The translations under genes were made by a program, and so were the position numbers. This document shows positions 26,876-36,141 of a stretch of 64,000 nucleotides of DNA, piece after piece (position 1 is the stretch's first letter; every line of letters begins with the position of its first letter). The DNA comes from Aquabacterium sp. (GTDB lineage Bacteria; Pseudomonadota; Gammaproteobacteria; Burkholderiales; Burkholderiaceae_C). The notes under the pieces were generated by a model. It was not told the DNA's origin, searched no databases, and worked only from the letters and a program-made list of their open reading frames with translations. The stretch is from positions 124,001 through 188,000 of the forward strand of contig JAURXM010000116.1 in assembly GCA_030654395.1 (NCBI GenBank). The letters are read 5' to 3'.

Positions 26876-29402
26876 CTGTGTTCAAGGGCAAGGAGCCGGT
26901 GGTCGGGGTCGGTTTGCTGTCGTCACGCAGCAAACGGTAGCCAGGTACATTTTCTTTTAAAGCACGCAATGGGTTGGAGCCTAGGCTGATCTTAGACAAG
27001 CCCGATAGCTCCAGCTGGAACATCACGCGGGTGCTGGCCTGGGCCAAGCCCACGGAGACCCGTTCTGCCACGACGCGACCAATCCAGCAGCCCGCATCGT
27101 ATTCGATCCCCATCAGCGAGCTGGTCATGACCTTATCGCGCAAGCTGTAGCTCAAGCGGCCCACGCTGTACCAAGCCCCGCCACAGCTGCCGTTGTTGGC
27201 GCTGCGCTGGCCGCTCAGGTTCATGGGGTCGCTCATGGCTTGGTCGCGCACTTGTGATGCGGACGTGGGTGGTGTGCCGGCCAAGGGCCATTGCCAGCCC
27301 AGATCCACTTGTTCGCTGGCGCCACGGGTGTAGTTGTATGTCGCGCTGAGTGTGCGCCAGAGCCCGGGTGAGTAGATGACGCCCAGCAGGCCGCGCGAGA
27401 CCGCGTGGTTTTGCCCATTGAGCTGCGTCGAGGTGCTGAGGCTCCAGTTCGGCACGACTGATGTCGAGCCCAGCAAATACAGATCCGACAAGCGGTGGGT
27501 GATGGGTTTGTCGCCATCGGGGTTGATGCGCTGATCGGACAGCAGCAGCTTTTGCACGACGCCTAGGCGCAAGGCCTCGATGCCCGTGCTGTCATCCAGC
27601 AGGCGCGATGTCACGCCCAAAGTCAGCTGGTTGGCATCTGAAATCCGGTCGATACCTGTGAACGCGTTTTCACTGAAGATGGCGTATTGGTTGAAGTCGC
27701 GTGGCGCGCTGTCAAACAAAGGCAGCTGGCTTTGGTCCCTGTAGGGCGTGCGCACATACAGGATGCGGGGCTCCAGCGTTTGGGTGACTTGGCGGTTGAA
27801 CAGCGACACCGGGCGCTCTAGCGTCAAACCAGAGTCCAAGCTGAATGTGGGCATGGTGCGCGACGCACTTCGGCTGCCATTGGCTTGGGCCCGGTCGAGG
27901 TCGTAGCTGGTGGCGTTCAGGCTGAGCTTGGGCGTCAGGTTCAAGCCGCCCAAATGCAAGGGGCTGGCGATCTGGCCGACAGCCTCAGCGCGGTTGCCTT
28001 GCAGTTTGCTGGGGTCCGGGTGCGTGAAGCGGTTGAACTCGGTTTGCAGCGACCAAGTTATGCCCGTTTCGGTGCCGCTGCGGCTGCGCAGGCCCATTTG
28101 CGGCGCACGCCGATAGGGCGCTTGAATCAGGCTGGACACGGGGTCCGCTTTGGGGTCGAGGTCGCGCAGGGTTTGCCACGTTTGCACGCCACCGTAAAGC
28201 GTGGTCTGGCTGTCGCCCAAGCCCCAGTTACGGGCGTTGAGCTGGCGCTCGAAGTTCGCGTGGCTGTCATACAGGCGCGGTGTGAGCGTGGGCAGGCCGT
28301 GCGGGAAGTCTTTCCAATAGTTGTCGTCCGACACACGGCGCCAGCGCATGTCGTAATTCGTTTGAGACAGCACCTGGCCATCGTTGAGGTTGCCCTTGTG
28401 GGTGAAGTCCAGCAAGCCGCGTGAGCGGGATGCGACACGGTCATTGGGTAGACCAAACAGGCGCAGACTGCCCTCATCGCGGGGCGCCAGATAGCGGTAT
28501 TCGGTGTCCAAACCGGCGCCGCGTTGCACCGACACGGTCGGCGCCAAAGTCATGTCCTGATCTGGCGCGATGTTCCAGTAATAGGGCGCCGACAACTCGA
28601 AGCCGCTCTTGCTGTCGTAATCGAAGTTGGGCGGCAGCCAGCCAGACTTGCGCTGGTCATTGAGCGGGAAGGTCAGCTTGGGCGCGGCGAGGATGGGTAC
28701 GCCCTTGAACCAGATCACGGCGTTGTCAGCTGTACCCTCGTTGGCATCGAAGTCCAAGTAGACGCTGCTGGTTTTGAGCGACCAGTCGGGCTCACCTGGG
28801 CTGCCATCTGGTGTGTTCTCTGGGGTGCAACTGCTGTAGGTGGTGCGTGTGGCACGCAGGCGGTTCTCGCCCAAAAACTCAATCCGGTCGGCCTGTCCGC
28901 CCGCTTGGGTGCGTGTGAACCAAAAGTGCGGGCGGATGAACTCGCCCTCCAGTGTGTCCAGCTTGAGTGTGAGTTCGGGCCCGCTGAAAATGTTGCCCAA
29001 GCGGCTGATGCGGACATGGCCGATGGCTTTGGCCGTGTTGTCTGCTTGGGTGTGCGTCAATTCGTCGGCCAGCACGGTCAGTGCACCTTGGCTCAACTTG
29101 ACAGACCCTGTTGCGCGGATGCGCTGATCGGTCTCGCCGTCGAGGTTGTCTGCTTCGAAATACAGCGGCGATTTGCCGTCGTGCAAATCGCTTTGCGGCA
29201 CCGGGAGAGAGAAACTCAGGCGAGAAGCCAGTTGGGCGCCAGCCGCATTCTCAGGCGCGCCGCCTTTGCCATGCGCAAGGTGGGGCCCACTCAGTTGCGC
29301 AACCAGCAAGGTGGCGGCCAAGGCAACAGGCGTCCACTGTGGTCGTGCGATCCAGCGAGGGGTTTGGAGGGGGCGGCGGTTCAAAGCAGGTGTCACGGTC
29401 AC
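26868..29402 (-). CDS. lptD: LPS-assembly protein LptD
   Basis: LptD is the outer-membrane barrel that inserts lipopolysaccharide with LptE. The 844-residue protein has a long N-terminal region with a signal segment (about 24-45), an OstA/LptA-like periplasmic domain (YFEADNLDGETDQRIRATG near 82-100), and a large C-terminal beta-barrel rich in alternating aromatic residues. A Cys near YSSCTPENTP and paired Cys at GSCGGAWYS and AGCWIGR fit the disulfides needed for LptD maturation. It heads the leftward lptD-surA-rsmA-cca operon and is divergent from amgK. Confidence 0.95.
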   Translation of the reverse strand: MTVTPALNRRPLQTPRWIARPQWTPVALAATLLVAQLSGPHLAHGKGGAPENAAGAQLASRLSFSLPVPQSDLHDGKSPLYFEADNLDGETDQRIRATGSVKLSQGALTVLADELTHTQADNTAKAIGHVRISRLGNIFSGPELTLKLDTLEGEFIRPHFWFTRTQAGGQADRIEFLGENRLRATRTTYSSCTPENTPDGSPGEPDWSLKTSSVYLDFDANEGTADNAVIWFKGVPILAAPKLTFPLNDQRKSGWLPPNFDYDSKSGFELSAPYYWNIAPDQDMTLAPTVSVQRGAGLDTEYRYLAPRDEGSLRLFGLPNDRVASRSRGLLDFTHKGNLNDGQVLSQTNYDMRWRRVSDDNYWKDFPHGLPTLTPRLYDSHANFERQLNARNWGLGDSQTTLYGGVQTWQTLRDLDPKADPVSSLIQAPYRRAPQMGLRSRSGTETGITWSLQTEFNRFTHPDPSKLQGNRAEAVGQIASPLHLGGLNLTPKLSLNATSYDLDRAQANGSRSASRTMPTFSLDSGLTLERPVSLFNRQVTQTLEPRILYVRTPYRDQSQLPLFDSAPRDFNQYAIFSENAFTGIDRISDANQLTLGVTSRLLDDSTGIEALRLGVVQKLLLSDQRINPDGDKPITHRLSDLYLLGSTSVVPNWSLSTSTQLNGQNHAVSRGLLGVIYSPGLWRTLSATYNYTRGASEQVDLGWQWPLAGTPPTSASQVRDQAMSDPMNLSGQRSANNGSCGGAWYSVGRLSYSLRDKVMTSSLMGIEYDAGCWIGRVVAERVSVGLAQASTRVMFQLELSGLSKISLGSNPLRALKENVPGYRLLRDDSKPTPTTGSLPLNTDD

Positions 29403-29529
29403 AATAGGGGAGTTTGCGCCAGGGTGAGCCAGCCTTGCCTAAAATCGCGCCATTATTTCATGTTGCCCGCCTTTCTCCATCTGAGATCCCCCTCAGGGTT
29501 AGTCGTGTGGCTTTTTAGATTGCTTGTTC

Positions 29530-30633
29530 ATGCGTGCTGCGTCCGATTCCACCCCCTCATCATCTGACATCGTTTGGGCCGATGCGTCGCGCCAGCAAGC
29601 CTTTGGTGTCTGGCTGTCCAGCCTAGCGGATGCCCATGGCCTGCGGCTCGATACGGTGCGTTCCGCCAGCGCGGACGCGAGTTTTCGGCGCTACTTCCGT
29701 GTCGACACGGCCCAGGGCAGCCTCATCGTCATGGACGCGCCTCCCGATAAGGAAAACTGCCAGTCTTTCGTGGACGTGGACAGTTTGCTGCGCACAGGCG
29801 GTGTCGCCGCGCCTGAAATCCTGAGCTGGGATGAGGCCCAAGGCTTCATGCTGCTGAGTGATCTGGGTCAGCACACGCTCTTGTCCGTGCTGGACCCGGT
29901 CAATCAGGAGTCGGCAGGCAACCAGACGCGTTATGCCTGTGCCATTGACGAGTTGCTGCGTTTGCAAGCCATCCCGCAAGGCCTCGGCCAGCAAGCGCTC
30001 CCCCCTTACGACGATGCCCTGCTGCAGCGCGAGCTGGATTTGTTCCCTGAGTGGTACGTGGGCCAGTTGCGTGGTCAGACCTTGACCGATCTGCAGCAGA
30101 CGCAGTTGACGCACGCTTTCAGCTTGATCAAGGCGCAAGCGCTGGCCCAACCGGCCGTGCTGGTGCACCGTGATTTTCACAGCCGCAACCTGATGGCCGA
30201 CCCGGCTGATCCCAAGGCGCGCTTGGGCGTCATCGACTTCCAAGATGCCGTATGGGGCCCGGTCACGTATGACTTGGTGTCCTTGGTACGTGATGCCTAT
30301 GTGATCTGGGAAGAAGAAATTCAGCTCGATTACGTGGTGCGCTACTGGGAGCGTGCCCGCAAGGCTGGCTTGCCGGTGGCCGATGATTTTGGTCTGTTTT
30401 GGCGTGATGTGGAGTGGATGGGCTTGCAGCGCCACCTCAAGGTGCTGGGTATTTTTGCCCGACTGGCCTTGCGCGATGGCAAACAGCAGTACCTCCATGA
30501 CATCCCCCGTGTCTGGACTTATGCCCACCGCGTGGCCTCGCGCTACCAAGGTTTAGGCCCGTTGGCGCGTTTGCTGGAGCAGTGTGAAGCGGCGCATGGC
30601 GGCACCCAGACGCAGGTGGGTTACACGTTTTGA
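29530..30633 (+). CDS. amgK: Cell-wall amino sugar kinase AmgK
   Basis: AmgK phosphorylates the anomeric position of MurNAc and GlcNAc in the recycling route that bypasses de novo UDP-MurNAc synthesis. The 367-residue protein is an aminoglycoside-phosphotransferase-fold kinase: a SFRRYFRV nucleotide-binding strand, the catalytic loop HRDFHSRNLM, and the metal-binding VIDFQDA. Location divergent from lptD is the same as in Pseudomonas. The partner nucleotidyltransferase murU, usually next, is not here; a helicase gene follows. ATG 29530 is preferred over TTG 29524. Confidence 0.88.
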   Translation: MRAASDSTPSSSDIVWADASRQQAFGVWLSSLADAHGLRLDTVRSASADASFRRYFRVDTAQGSLIVMDAPPDKENCQSFVDVDSLLRTGGVAAPEILSWDEAQGFMLLSDLGQHTLLSVLDPVNQESAGNQTRYACAIDELLRLQAIPQGLGQQALPPYDDALLQRELDLFPEWYVGQLRGQTLTDLQQTQLTHAFSLIKAQALAQPAVLVHRDFHSRNLMADPADPKARLGVIDFQDAVWGPVTYDLVSLVRDAYVIWEEEIQLDYVVRYWERARKAGLPVADDFGLFWRDVEWMGLQRHLKVLGIFARLALRDGKQQYLHDIPRVWTYAHRVASRYQGLGPLARLLEQCEAAHGGTQTQVGYTF

Positions 30634-30662
30634 CGGTGGTAAATGAATAAAACTGCGCAAAA

Positions 30663-32186
30663 ATGCAGCAACAAGCGGATAATGCGCAACCGATGAATTC
30701 AAATACCCTTGTACCGGCTGCATCAGCCGAAGTGGCCTCTGGCCCGTCCGCCCCGGAAGCTCCTCCGGCGCGATTTGACACCCTGCCGTTGGACGCCAAG
30801 TTGTTGGCGGCCATTGAATACCCAACGATGTCACCCATCCAAGCCAAAGCCATTCCCTTGGTTTTGGAGGGGCGTGACGTCATGGGTGCTGCGCAAACCG
30901 GCACGGGCAAAACAGCCGCTTTTTCGATCCCGCTGCTTCAGAAAATGATGAAGCACGAGAACGCCAGCATGTCACCCGCACGCCACCCTGTGCGTGCCTT
31001 GGTGCTGGCCCCGACGCGTGAGTTGGCCGTGCAAGTGGCAGCCAACATCAAAAAATACGCCAGCAAGTCCAATTTGCGTTCTGCCGTGGTGTTTGGCGGC
31101 ATGAACATGAAAGAGCAGACGATTGAGCTCAAGGCTGGTGTGGAGGTGTTGGTTGCCACGCCTGGGCGTTTGCTTGACCACATTGAGGCCAAGAATTGCA
31201 ATTTGTCCCAAGTTGAGTACGTGGTACTGGACGAAGCTGACCGCATGCTGGACATCGGCTTCTTGCCTGATCTGCAGCGCATCTTGAGCTACCTGCCCAA
31301 GCAGCGTCAGACTTTGCTGTTCTCCGCCACGTTCTCGACCGAGATCAAGAAGCTGGCGCAGAGCTATCTGCAAGACCCTATTTTGGTTGAAACCGCGCGC
31401 CCAAATGAAACAGCCGCCAACGTCGAGCAGCGCTTTTACCGCGCGGACGACGACAGCAAGCGCTTGATCATCCGTCAGATTTTGCGCGACCGTGCGATCA
31501 CGCAAAGCATCGTGTTCGTCAACTCCAAGCTGGGTGCGGCGCGTTTGGCCCGCTCATTTGAACGTGATGGCCTGCGTACCACCGCTTTGCACGGTGACAA
31601 GTCGCAGGACGAGCGTCTGAAGGCCTTGGACGCGTTCAAGCGGGGCGAGGTTGACTTGCTCGTCGCCACCGACGTGGCCGCGCGTGGCATCGACATCGCC
31701 GCCTTGCCTGCTGTGTTCAATTTTGACATTCCCTTCAACGCCGAAGACTATGTGCACCGCATTGGCCGCACAGGTCGTGCAGGCGCCAGCGGTTTGGCCG
31801 TGTCCTTGGTGACAGGCTCTGATGCGCGTTTGATGACAGACATCGAAAAGCTGATCAAGAAAAAAATCGATGTGGAGACCTTTGCGCTGGAGGTCGAGCG
31901 TCGCCCTGAGCGCGCCAGCTTCACGCGTGAGCGTCAAGGCGGTGACAGTGAGAGCTACTCACGCGATGTCAGGCCTGTGCGCTCGGCCCCGCGTCGTTCG
32001 CAGCCGGTTGACCCCTTCTTTGATAAGCCCTACGAGCCAGATCCTTCTGCTGATCCGGTTTGGGAAGACAAAGCGGCCACGCCGACCATGCCTGGCGCAG
32101 GCGCGGGTGCGGGCGTATCTCGCTTGATCAAACCCAAACGCAAGGTGGCCGCTTTGTTGTGCGGCTTGGGCATCACACGCAGCTGA
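30663..32186 (+). CDS. DEAD-box ATP-dependent RNA helicase, RhlE type
   Basis: This 507-residue helicase remodels RNA in ribosome assembly or decay. All motifs are visible: Q-motif region PTMSPIQAKAIP, motif I AQTGTGKT, PTRELA, motif II DEAD (VVLDEADRMLD), SAT (FSATFS), and HRIGRTGRAG. The C-terminal 110 residues are basic and Ser/Pro-rich and end RLIKPKRKVAALL. It begins 29 bp after amgK. Its 3' end overlaps the convergent AraC-type gene by 14 bp. An internal ATG at 30693 is an alternative start. Confidence 0.93.
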   Translation: MQQQADNAQPMNSNTLVPAASAEVASGPSAPEAPPARFDTLPLDAKLLAAIEYPTMSPIQAKAIPLVLEGRDVMGAAQTGTGKTAAFSIPLLQKMMKHENASMSPARHPVRALVLAPTRELAVQVAANIKKYASKSNLRSAVVFGGMNMKEQTIELKAGVEVLVATPGRLLDHIEAKNCNLSQVEYVVLDEADRMLDIGFLPDLQRILSYLPKQRQTLLFSATFSTEIKKLAQSYLQDPILVETARPNETAANVEQRFYRADDDSKRLIIRQILRDRAITQSIVFVNSKLGAARLARSFERDGLRTTALHGDKSQDERLKALDAFKRGEVDLLVATDVAARGIDIAALPAVFNFDIPFNAEDYVHRIGRTGRAGASGLAVSLVTGSDARLMTDIEKLIKKKIDVETFALEVERRPERASFTRERQGGDSESYSRDVRPVRSAPRRSQPVDPFFDKPYEPDPSADPVWEDKAATPTMPGAGAGAGVSRLIKPKRKVAALLCGLGITRS

Positions 32187-33111
32187 TCCCTTTGAGCCAG
32201 CGTTGGCGCATGGCCGATGGCGATGCGCCATATTCGCGCTTGAAAGCTTGGCTGAAGGCCGCCTCAGAGGCGTAGCCCACTTGATCGGCGATCTTGCTGA
32301 TCGACAAGCCTGAGCTGCGCAGCTGCCTTGCCGCCAAACGCATGCGGTGGCGCGTCAAATAAGTGAGCGGTGGCTCACCCATCGTCTGCGAAAAGCGATC
32401 TGCAAAGGCGGAACGCGACAAGCACGCTTGCTGCGCCAGCTCGGGCACCGTCCAGCTGCGGCGGGGGTCGCGGTGCATGTGGGCCAGCGCGCTGGACAAG
32501 GCGCGGTCTTTCAAGGCCACCAGCCAGCTGCTTGAGCCCTCAGGCACCGACTCCACATAATCGCGGATGCATTCAATGAACAGGATGCCGCCCATGCGGT
32601 TGATGATGGCCTGCTGCGCGGGCCGGGGTATGGCCACTTCTTGCGCCAGAAATTGCATGCCGATGGCCAGCCACACAGGTGGCGCCTCGCCCAAGCCGCG
32701 TACCAGCATCAGGCTGGGTAGGGCGGCAATCAAGGGGGCCGCCATGTCGACGTCAAAGCGAGCATGCCCGCTGATCAGGTGGCAGGCGGGGCCGTCGCTG
32801 CAGCCTTGTTCAATCGGCGCAGGCTCTGAGGTGGTCATCAGTGGCAGCAGATCCTGCGCGACAGCCATCGTCATCGGCTTATCTTGAATGCGGTGCATGG
32901 CACCTGCAGGCAACACAACCAAATCACCCGTTTGCAGCAGCACGGGCTCTTCGCCCTCTCGCATCAGCCATGCGTGGCCATGACTGACCATGTGAAAGCA
33001 AGCCAAGCCAGGGGTGGCAATGTGCCATGACCACGGGGCGGTGTTATGCAAAGAGGCAAACACGACACCGTTGAAGTGCATGTCGTCCAGAATCAAACTG
33101 AGGCTATCCAT
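32173..33111 (-). CDS. AraC-family transcriptional regulator with cupin sensor domain
   Basis: The 312-residue protein has an N-terminal cupin-like domain (about 1-180; LQTGDLVVLPAGAMHRI near 59-75) and a C-terminal pair of helix-turn-helices typical of AraC/XylS regulators (ELAQQACLSRSAFADRF and KIADQVGYASEAAFSQAFKRE). It is transcribed divergently from alkB across about 210 bp, so it is a good candidate regulator of the alkB-rubredoxin pair, though its ligand is unknown. The cupin_6-type N-terminus is common in regulators of stress or catabolic genes. Confidence 0.9.
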   Translation of the reverse strand: MDSLSLILDDMHFNGVVFASLHNTAPWSWHIATPGLACFHMVSHGHAWLMREGEEPVLLQTGDLVVLPAGAMHRIQDKPMTMAVAQDLLPLMTTSEPAPIEQGCSDGPACHLISGHARFDVDMAAPLIAALPSLMLVRGLGEAPPVWLAIGMQFLAQEVAIPRPAQQAIINRMGGILFIECIRDYVESVPEGSSSWLVALKDRALSSALAHMHRDPRRSWTVPELAQQACLSRSAFADRFSQTMGEPPLTYLTRHRMRLAARQLRSSGLSISKIADQVGYASEAAFSQAFKREYGASPSAMRQRWLKGISCV

Positions 33112-33321
33112 ATTGCGCAGAGGATGCCACGAAAGGGGTGTCTTTGCCCGGCTGGAAAGCCGAACATTTGGTGCAAAACGCCGCCAGCGAGGCCTATTTG
33201 ATCAAGCTAGGGTAAGTATGGAGGGGGCTGTGGCGTTTGACGAAAGCAGCGCAGAGGTTCGCGGCTTCCCTGTGCTGATCAAATTCACGACACTGGCGCG
33301 ATCATCAATCAGGAGACCTTG

Positions 33322-34512
33322 ATGCACAACGCCAGCGCGGCCGCCGCCGCAGACTCATCCCATTGGACTGACCCTAAACGCTATTTGTGGTTGTTGGGCC
33401 CAGCTGTGCCGATCATTGGCTTGGTGGCCTTGCTCGGGTTTTGGTTAACGGGTGCAGGCTGGCCGCTCTGGTTTGCTGTGGCCTTGGCTTATGGCATTTT
33501 GCCTGGACTGGATTGGTTGTTTGGCGAGGACCAAGCCAACCCGCCTGAGGCCGCTTTGAACGCCTTGGTGCATGACCGGTATTACAGTTGGTTGCTGTAC
33601 GCGTTCGTGCCATTGCAGTTGGCTGTTGTCGTGTTTGGCACGTGGCTGGCTGTGAACATGAGTGTGCCTTGGTATCACCTGCTGGGTTTGACCATGTCGG
33701 TGGGCATCATCAGCGCGGTGGGCATCAACACGGCGCATGAGTTAGGGCACAAAAAACCCCAATTGGACAGATGGTTGGCGCGGGTGTGTTTGTCCACGTC
33801 GATGTATGGTCATTTTTATGTCGAACACAACCGAGGTCACCACAAGAACGTGGCCACACCTGAGGACCCGGCCAGCTCGCGTTTTGGCGAATCGCTTTGG
33901 GCGTTTCTGCCTCGGACGGTGATCGGCAGCGTGCGTTCAGCATGGCACTTGGAGGCTGAACGCCTCGGGCGTCAAGGCAAGGGCGTCTGGCATGTTGAGA
34001 ACGAGAACCTGCAATCGTGGGCGATGTCGGTGGTGCTGTTTGCTGGGCTGACCATGGCCATCGGCTGGTTGGCCTTGCCTTTTCTGCTGGTTCAGGCGGT
34101 TTATGGGTTTTCATTTTTAGAGGTGGTCAACTACCTAGAGCACTATGGCTTGATGCGCCAAAAAGGGCCCGATGGCCGTTATGAGCGTTGCTTGCCTGAG
34201 CACTCATGGAACAGCAACCACATGGTGACCAATCTGTTCCTGTATCACTTGCAGCGCCACAGTGATCACCATGCCAACCCGACACGCCATTACCAAGCGC
34301 TGCGCCACTTTGAGCACAGCCCGCAACTGCCCTCAGGCTACGCTGGCATGATCACGCTGGCTTATATCCCGCCTCTTTGGTTTGCCTTGATGAACAAGCG
34401 TGTGCTGGCACACTACAAGGGCGACATGAGCCGCATCAACATGTATGAGCCCAAGCGCGATAAGCTCATGGCCCGCTATGCTGAGCAGGCTCGCGCATTA
34501 GCCCGTGTCTGA
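33322..34512 (+). CDS. alkB: Alkane 1-monooxygenase AlkB
   Basis: AlkB is the integral-membrane non-heme diiron enzyme that hydroxylates the terminal carbon of medium-chain alkanes. The 396-residue protein has six likely membrane segments and the histidine boxes HELGH, EHNRGHHKNVATPEDPAS, and LQRHSDHHAN, plus the HYG motif (NYLEHYGL). The ATG at 33322 follows the ribosome-binding site AGGAGA at 33311-33316; the TTG one codon upstream is less likely. A rubredoxin gene follows at 20 bp, supplying electrons; a rubredoxin reductase is not in the window. Confidence 0.96.
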   Translation: MHNASAAAAADSSHWTDPKRYLWLLGPAVPIIGLVALLGFWLTGAGWPLWFAVALAYGILPGLDWLFGEDQANPPEAALNALVHDRYYSWLLYAFVPLQLAVVVFGTWLAVNMSVPWYHLLGLTMSVGIISAVGINTAHELGHKKPQLDRWLARVCLSTSMYGHFYVEHNRGHHKNVATPEDPASSRFGESLWAFLPRTVIGSVRSAWHLEAERLGRQGKGVWHVENENLQSWAMSVVLFAGLTMAIGWLALPFLLVQAVYGFSFLEVVNYLEHYGLMRQKGPDGRYERCLPEHSWNSNHMVTNLFLYHLQRHSDHHANPTRHYQALRHFEHSPQLPSGYAGMITLAYIPPLWFALMNKRVLAHYKGDMSRINMYEPKRDKLMARYAEQARALARV

Positions 34513-34532
34513 TCGACCCAGGAGACAAAATC

Positions 34533-34703
34533 ATGAAGTACCGTTGCCCCAACTGTGACCACGTTTACGATGAAGCCAAAGGTGAGCCACACGATGGCTT
34601 TGCGCCAGGCACACCTTGGAAGTTGATCCCTGATGACTGGGCCTGCCCCAGTTGTGCCGTGCGCGAAAAACCCGATTTCGAATTGCTCGGTGACGAAACC
34701 TGA
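34533..34703 (+). CDS. Rubredoxin
   Basis: Rubredoxin carries single electrons to AlkB. This 56-residue protein, begun by ATG 34533 after the ribosome-binding site CAGGAGAC, has the two iron-binding pairs CPNC (residues 5-8) and CPSC (38-41) and the usual GTPWKLIPDDW core. The spacing between pairs matches the classic single-domain rubredoxin. Its position just behind alkB makes the pairing secure. Confidence 0.96.
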   Translation: MKYRCPNCDHVYDEAKGEPHDGFAPGTPWKLIPDDWACPSCAVREKPDFELLGDET

Positions 34704-34757
34704 AGCCAGGTCACCATGAGGCGGTAGAGTGGGGCCTGTTGCGCTCAACAGCTACCC

Positions 34758-35360
34758 ATGCCGATCACCACCGCCCCTGCTGCGTCACTCCCCCCGCTGT
34801 CTGACCCTGATTTTTTGGCAAGCTTGCGCAGCCAGATGATCCGGTTTGCGCACTTGCACCTGAGCGATCACCATTTGGCTGAAGATGCCGTGCAGGAGGC
34901 CCTGACCGGGGCTTGGGTGGGTGCTCAGCGGTTCTCAGGTCGGGCTGCCCTCAAGACGTGGGTGTTTGCTATTTTGAAAAACAAAGTGGCCGACATCCTG
35001 CGACACAAGCAGCGCACCGTGGACGCGAGCAGCCTCATGAAAGAGGGTGAAGAGCAAGCCATGACCGATCTGTTTGATCAGCATGGTCACTGGCTGGCCG
35101 ATGCCGCCCCCAAGGCGTGGCATTGCCCAGAAGCCAGTTTGGAGCAGCAGCAGTTCTGGGCCGTGCTGGAGGTCTGTCTGGAGGGGATGCCGCCAGCACA
35201 GGCACGTGTCTTCATGATGCGGGAGTACATGGGCTTTGAAACCGACGAGATCTGCAGCACCGTCAGCGTCACCAGCAGCAACCTGTTCGTGTTGTTGCAC
35301 CGTGCCCGTTTGCGCCTGCGTGAATGCCTAGGCCAGCGCTGGTTTGCGCAAGCCGCTTGA
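34758..35360 (+). CDS. ECF-type RNA polymerase sigma factor
   Basis: This 200-residue sigma-70 family protein has region 2 (SDHHLAEDAVQEALTGAW near 36-53) and region 4 (VFMMREYMGFETDEICSTVSVTSSNLFVLLHRARLRLRE as the helix-turn-helix area near 150-188). The region between contains FDQHGHW and the CLEGMPPAQ turn, a pattern of an ECF subgroup that is usually followed by a small zinc-binding anti-sigma candidate, as here. Its regulon is unknown; the following DoxX and cupin genes are likely targets. Confidence 0.9.
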   Translation: MPITTAPAASLPPLSDPDFLASLRSQMIRFAHLHLSDHHLAEDAVQEALTGAWVGAQRFSGRAALKTWVFAILKNKVADILRHKQRTVDASSLMKEGEEQAMTDLFDQHGHWLADAAPKAWHCPEASLEQQQFWAVLEVCLEGMPPAQARVFMMREYMGFETDEICSTVSVTSSNLFVLLHRARLRLRECLGQRWFAQAA

Positions 35361-35373
35361 ATCAGGGGCTGTG

Positions 35374-35574
35374 ATGATGAACTGTGAACAAGCCACCCAA
35401 TTGCTGTCTGAGTCGCAGGATCGCGATTTGGCGATGTCAGAACGCACTTTGCTGCGTGTGCACACATGGATCTGCACGGGATGCCGCAATTTTGGTGGGC
35501 AGTTGGGCTTCATGCGCCAAGCCATGAAGGGTTTTGCCGAGCACGATGACAAGCCGCCAAAGGACCCCGTGTAA
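35374..35574 (+). CDS. Short zinc-finger anti-sigma factor candidate
   Basis: The 66-residue protein starts with NCEQATQLLSESQDR and contains HTWICTGC, the H-x3-C-x2-C core of zinc anti-sigma domains, with an earlier Cys as possible fourth ligand. It ends in a short polar tail without a membrane segment, so it would be a cytoplasmic, redox- or metal-responsive anti-sigma factor. It lies 13 bp after the sigma gene. The start may be ATG 35374 or 35377. Confidence 0.8.
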   Translation: MMNCEQATQLLSESQDRDLAMSERTLLRVHTWICTGCRNFGGQLGFMRQAMKGFAEHDDKPPKDPV

Positions 35575-35624
35575 GAAATGACGCCTAGGTGCGACCAATA
35601 GCCCAATGTCCACGGAGATGCACC

Positions 35625-36107
35625 ATGTCGATCACTTCACACCAAGCCCATCTACCCAAGCCCTTTAAGCAGTTGGTGGCTTTGAGCCAGCGTTGGCTGT
35701 CACTGGCCGTGTGGCCGCAGGCCTTGGCTTTGCTGGCCGCACGCCTGTATGTGGCCAACATATTTTTTAAATCTGGTTTGACCAAGATTCGAGACTGGGA
35801 TGCCACCTTGTTCCTCTTTAATGAGGAATACCACGTGCCTGTTTTGCCACCAGAGTTGGCCGCATGGATGGGTACGGGGGCAGAGTTGGTGCTGCCTGTG
35901 ATGCTGGCGCTGGGACTGCTCTCCCGTCCTGCGGCGGTGGGCTTGTTCTTCGTCAATGCGGTGGCCGTGATCAGTTATGGCGATCTGAGCCCGGCTGCGC
36001 TGAAGGACCACCATCTGTGGGGTGTATTGGCGGTGGTCATCGCCTTGTTTGGTGCGGGCCGCTTGTCGGTGGATTCGTTTGTGTGGCGCAAGTGGCTGTC
36101 GCGCTGA
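35625..36107 (+). CDS. DoxX-family membrane protein
   Basis: The 160-residue protein has four predicted membrane segments and the DoxX pattern (ARLYVANIFFKSGLTKIRDW near 39-58, then a GTGAELVLPVMLALGL helix). DoxX proteins are small quinone-pool or redox-stress related membrane proteins whose exact reaction is unclear. ATG 35625 has the ribosome-binding site CGGAGAT upstream. Location just after an ECF sigma/anti-sigma pair suggests it is part of that stress response. Confidence 0.85.
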   Translation: MSITSHQAHLPKPFKQLVALSQRWLSLAVWPQALALLAARLYVANIFFKSGLTKIRDWDATLFLFNEEYHVPVLPPELAAWMGTGAELVLPVMLALGLLSRPAAVGLFFVNAVAVISYGDLSPAALKDHHLWGVLAVVIALFGAGRLSVDSFVWRKWLSR

Positions 36108-36141
36108 TCAGCGCTGGCGCGTTTATTGCTCAGATCAACAC

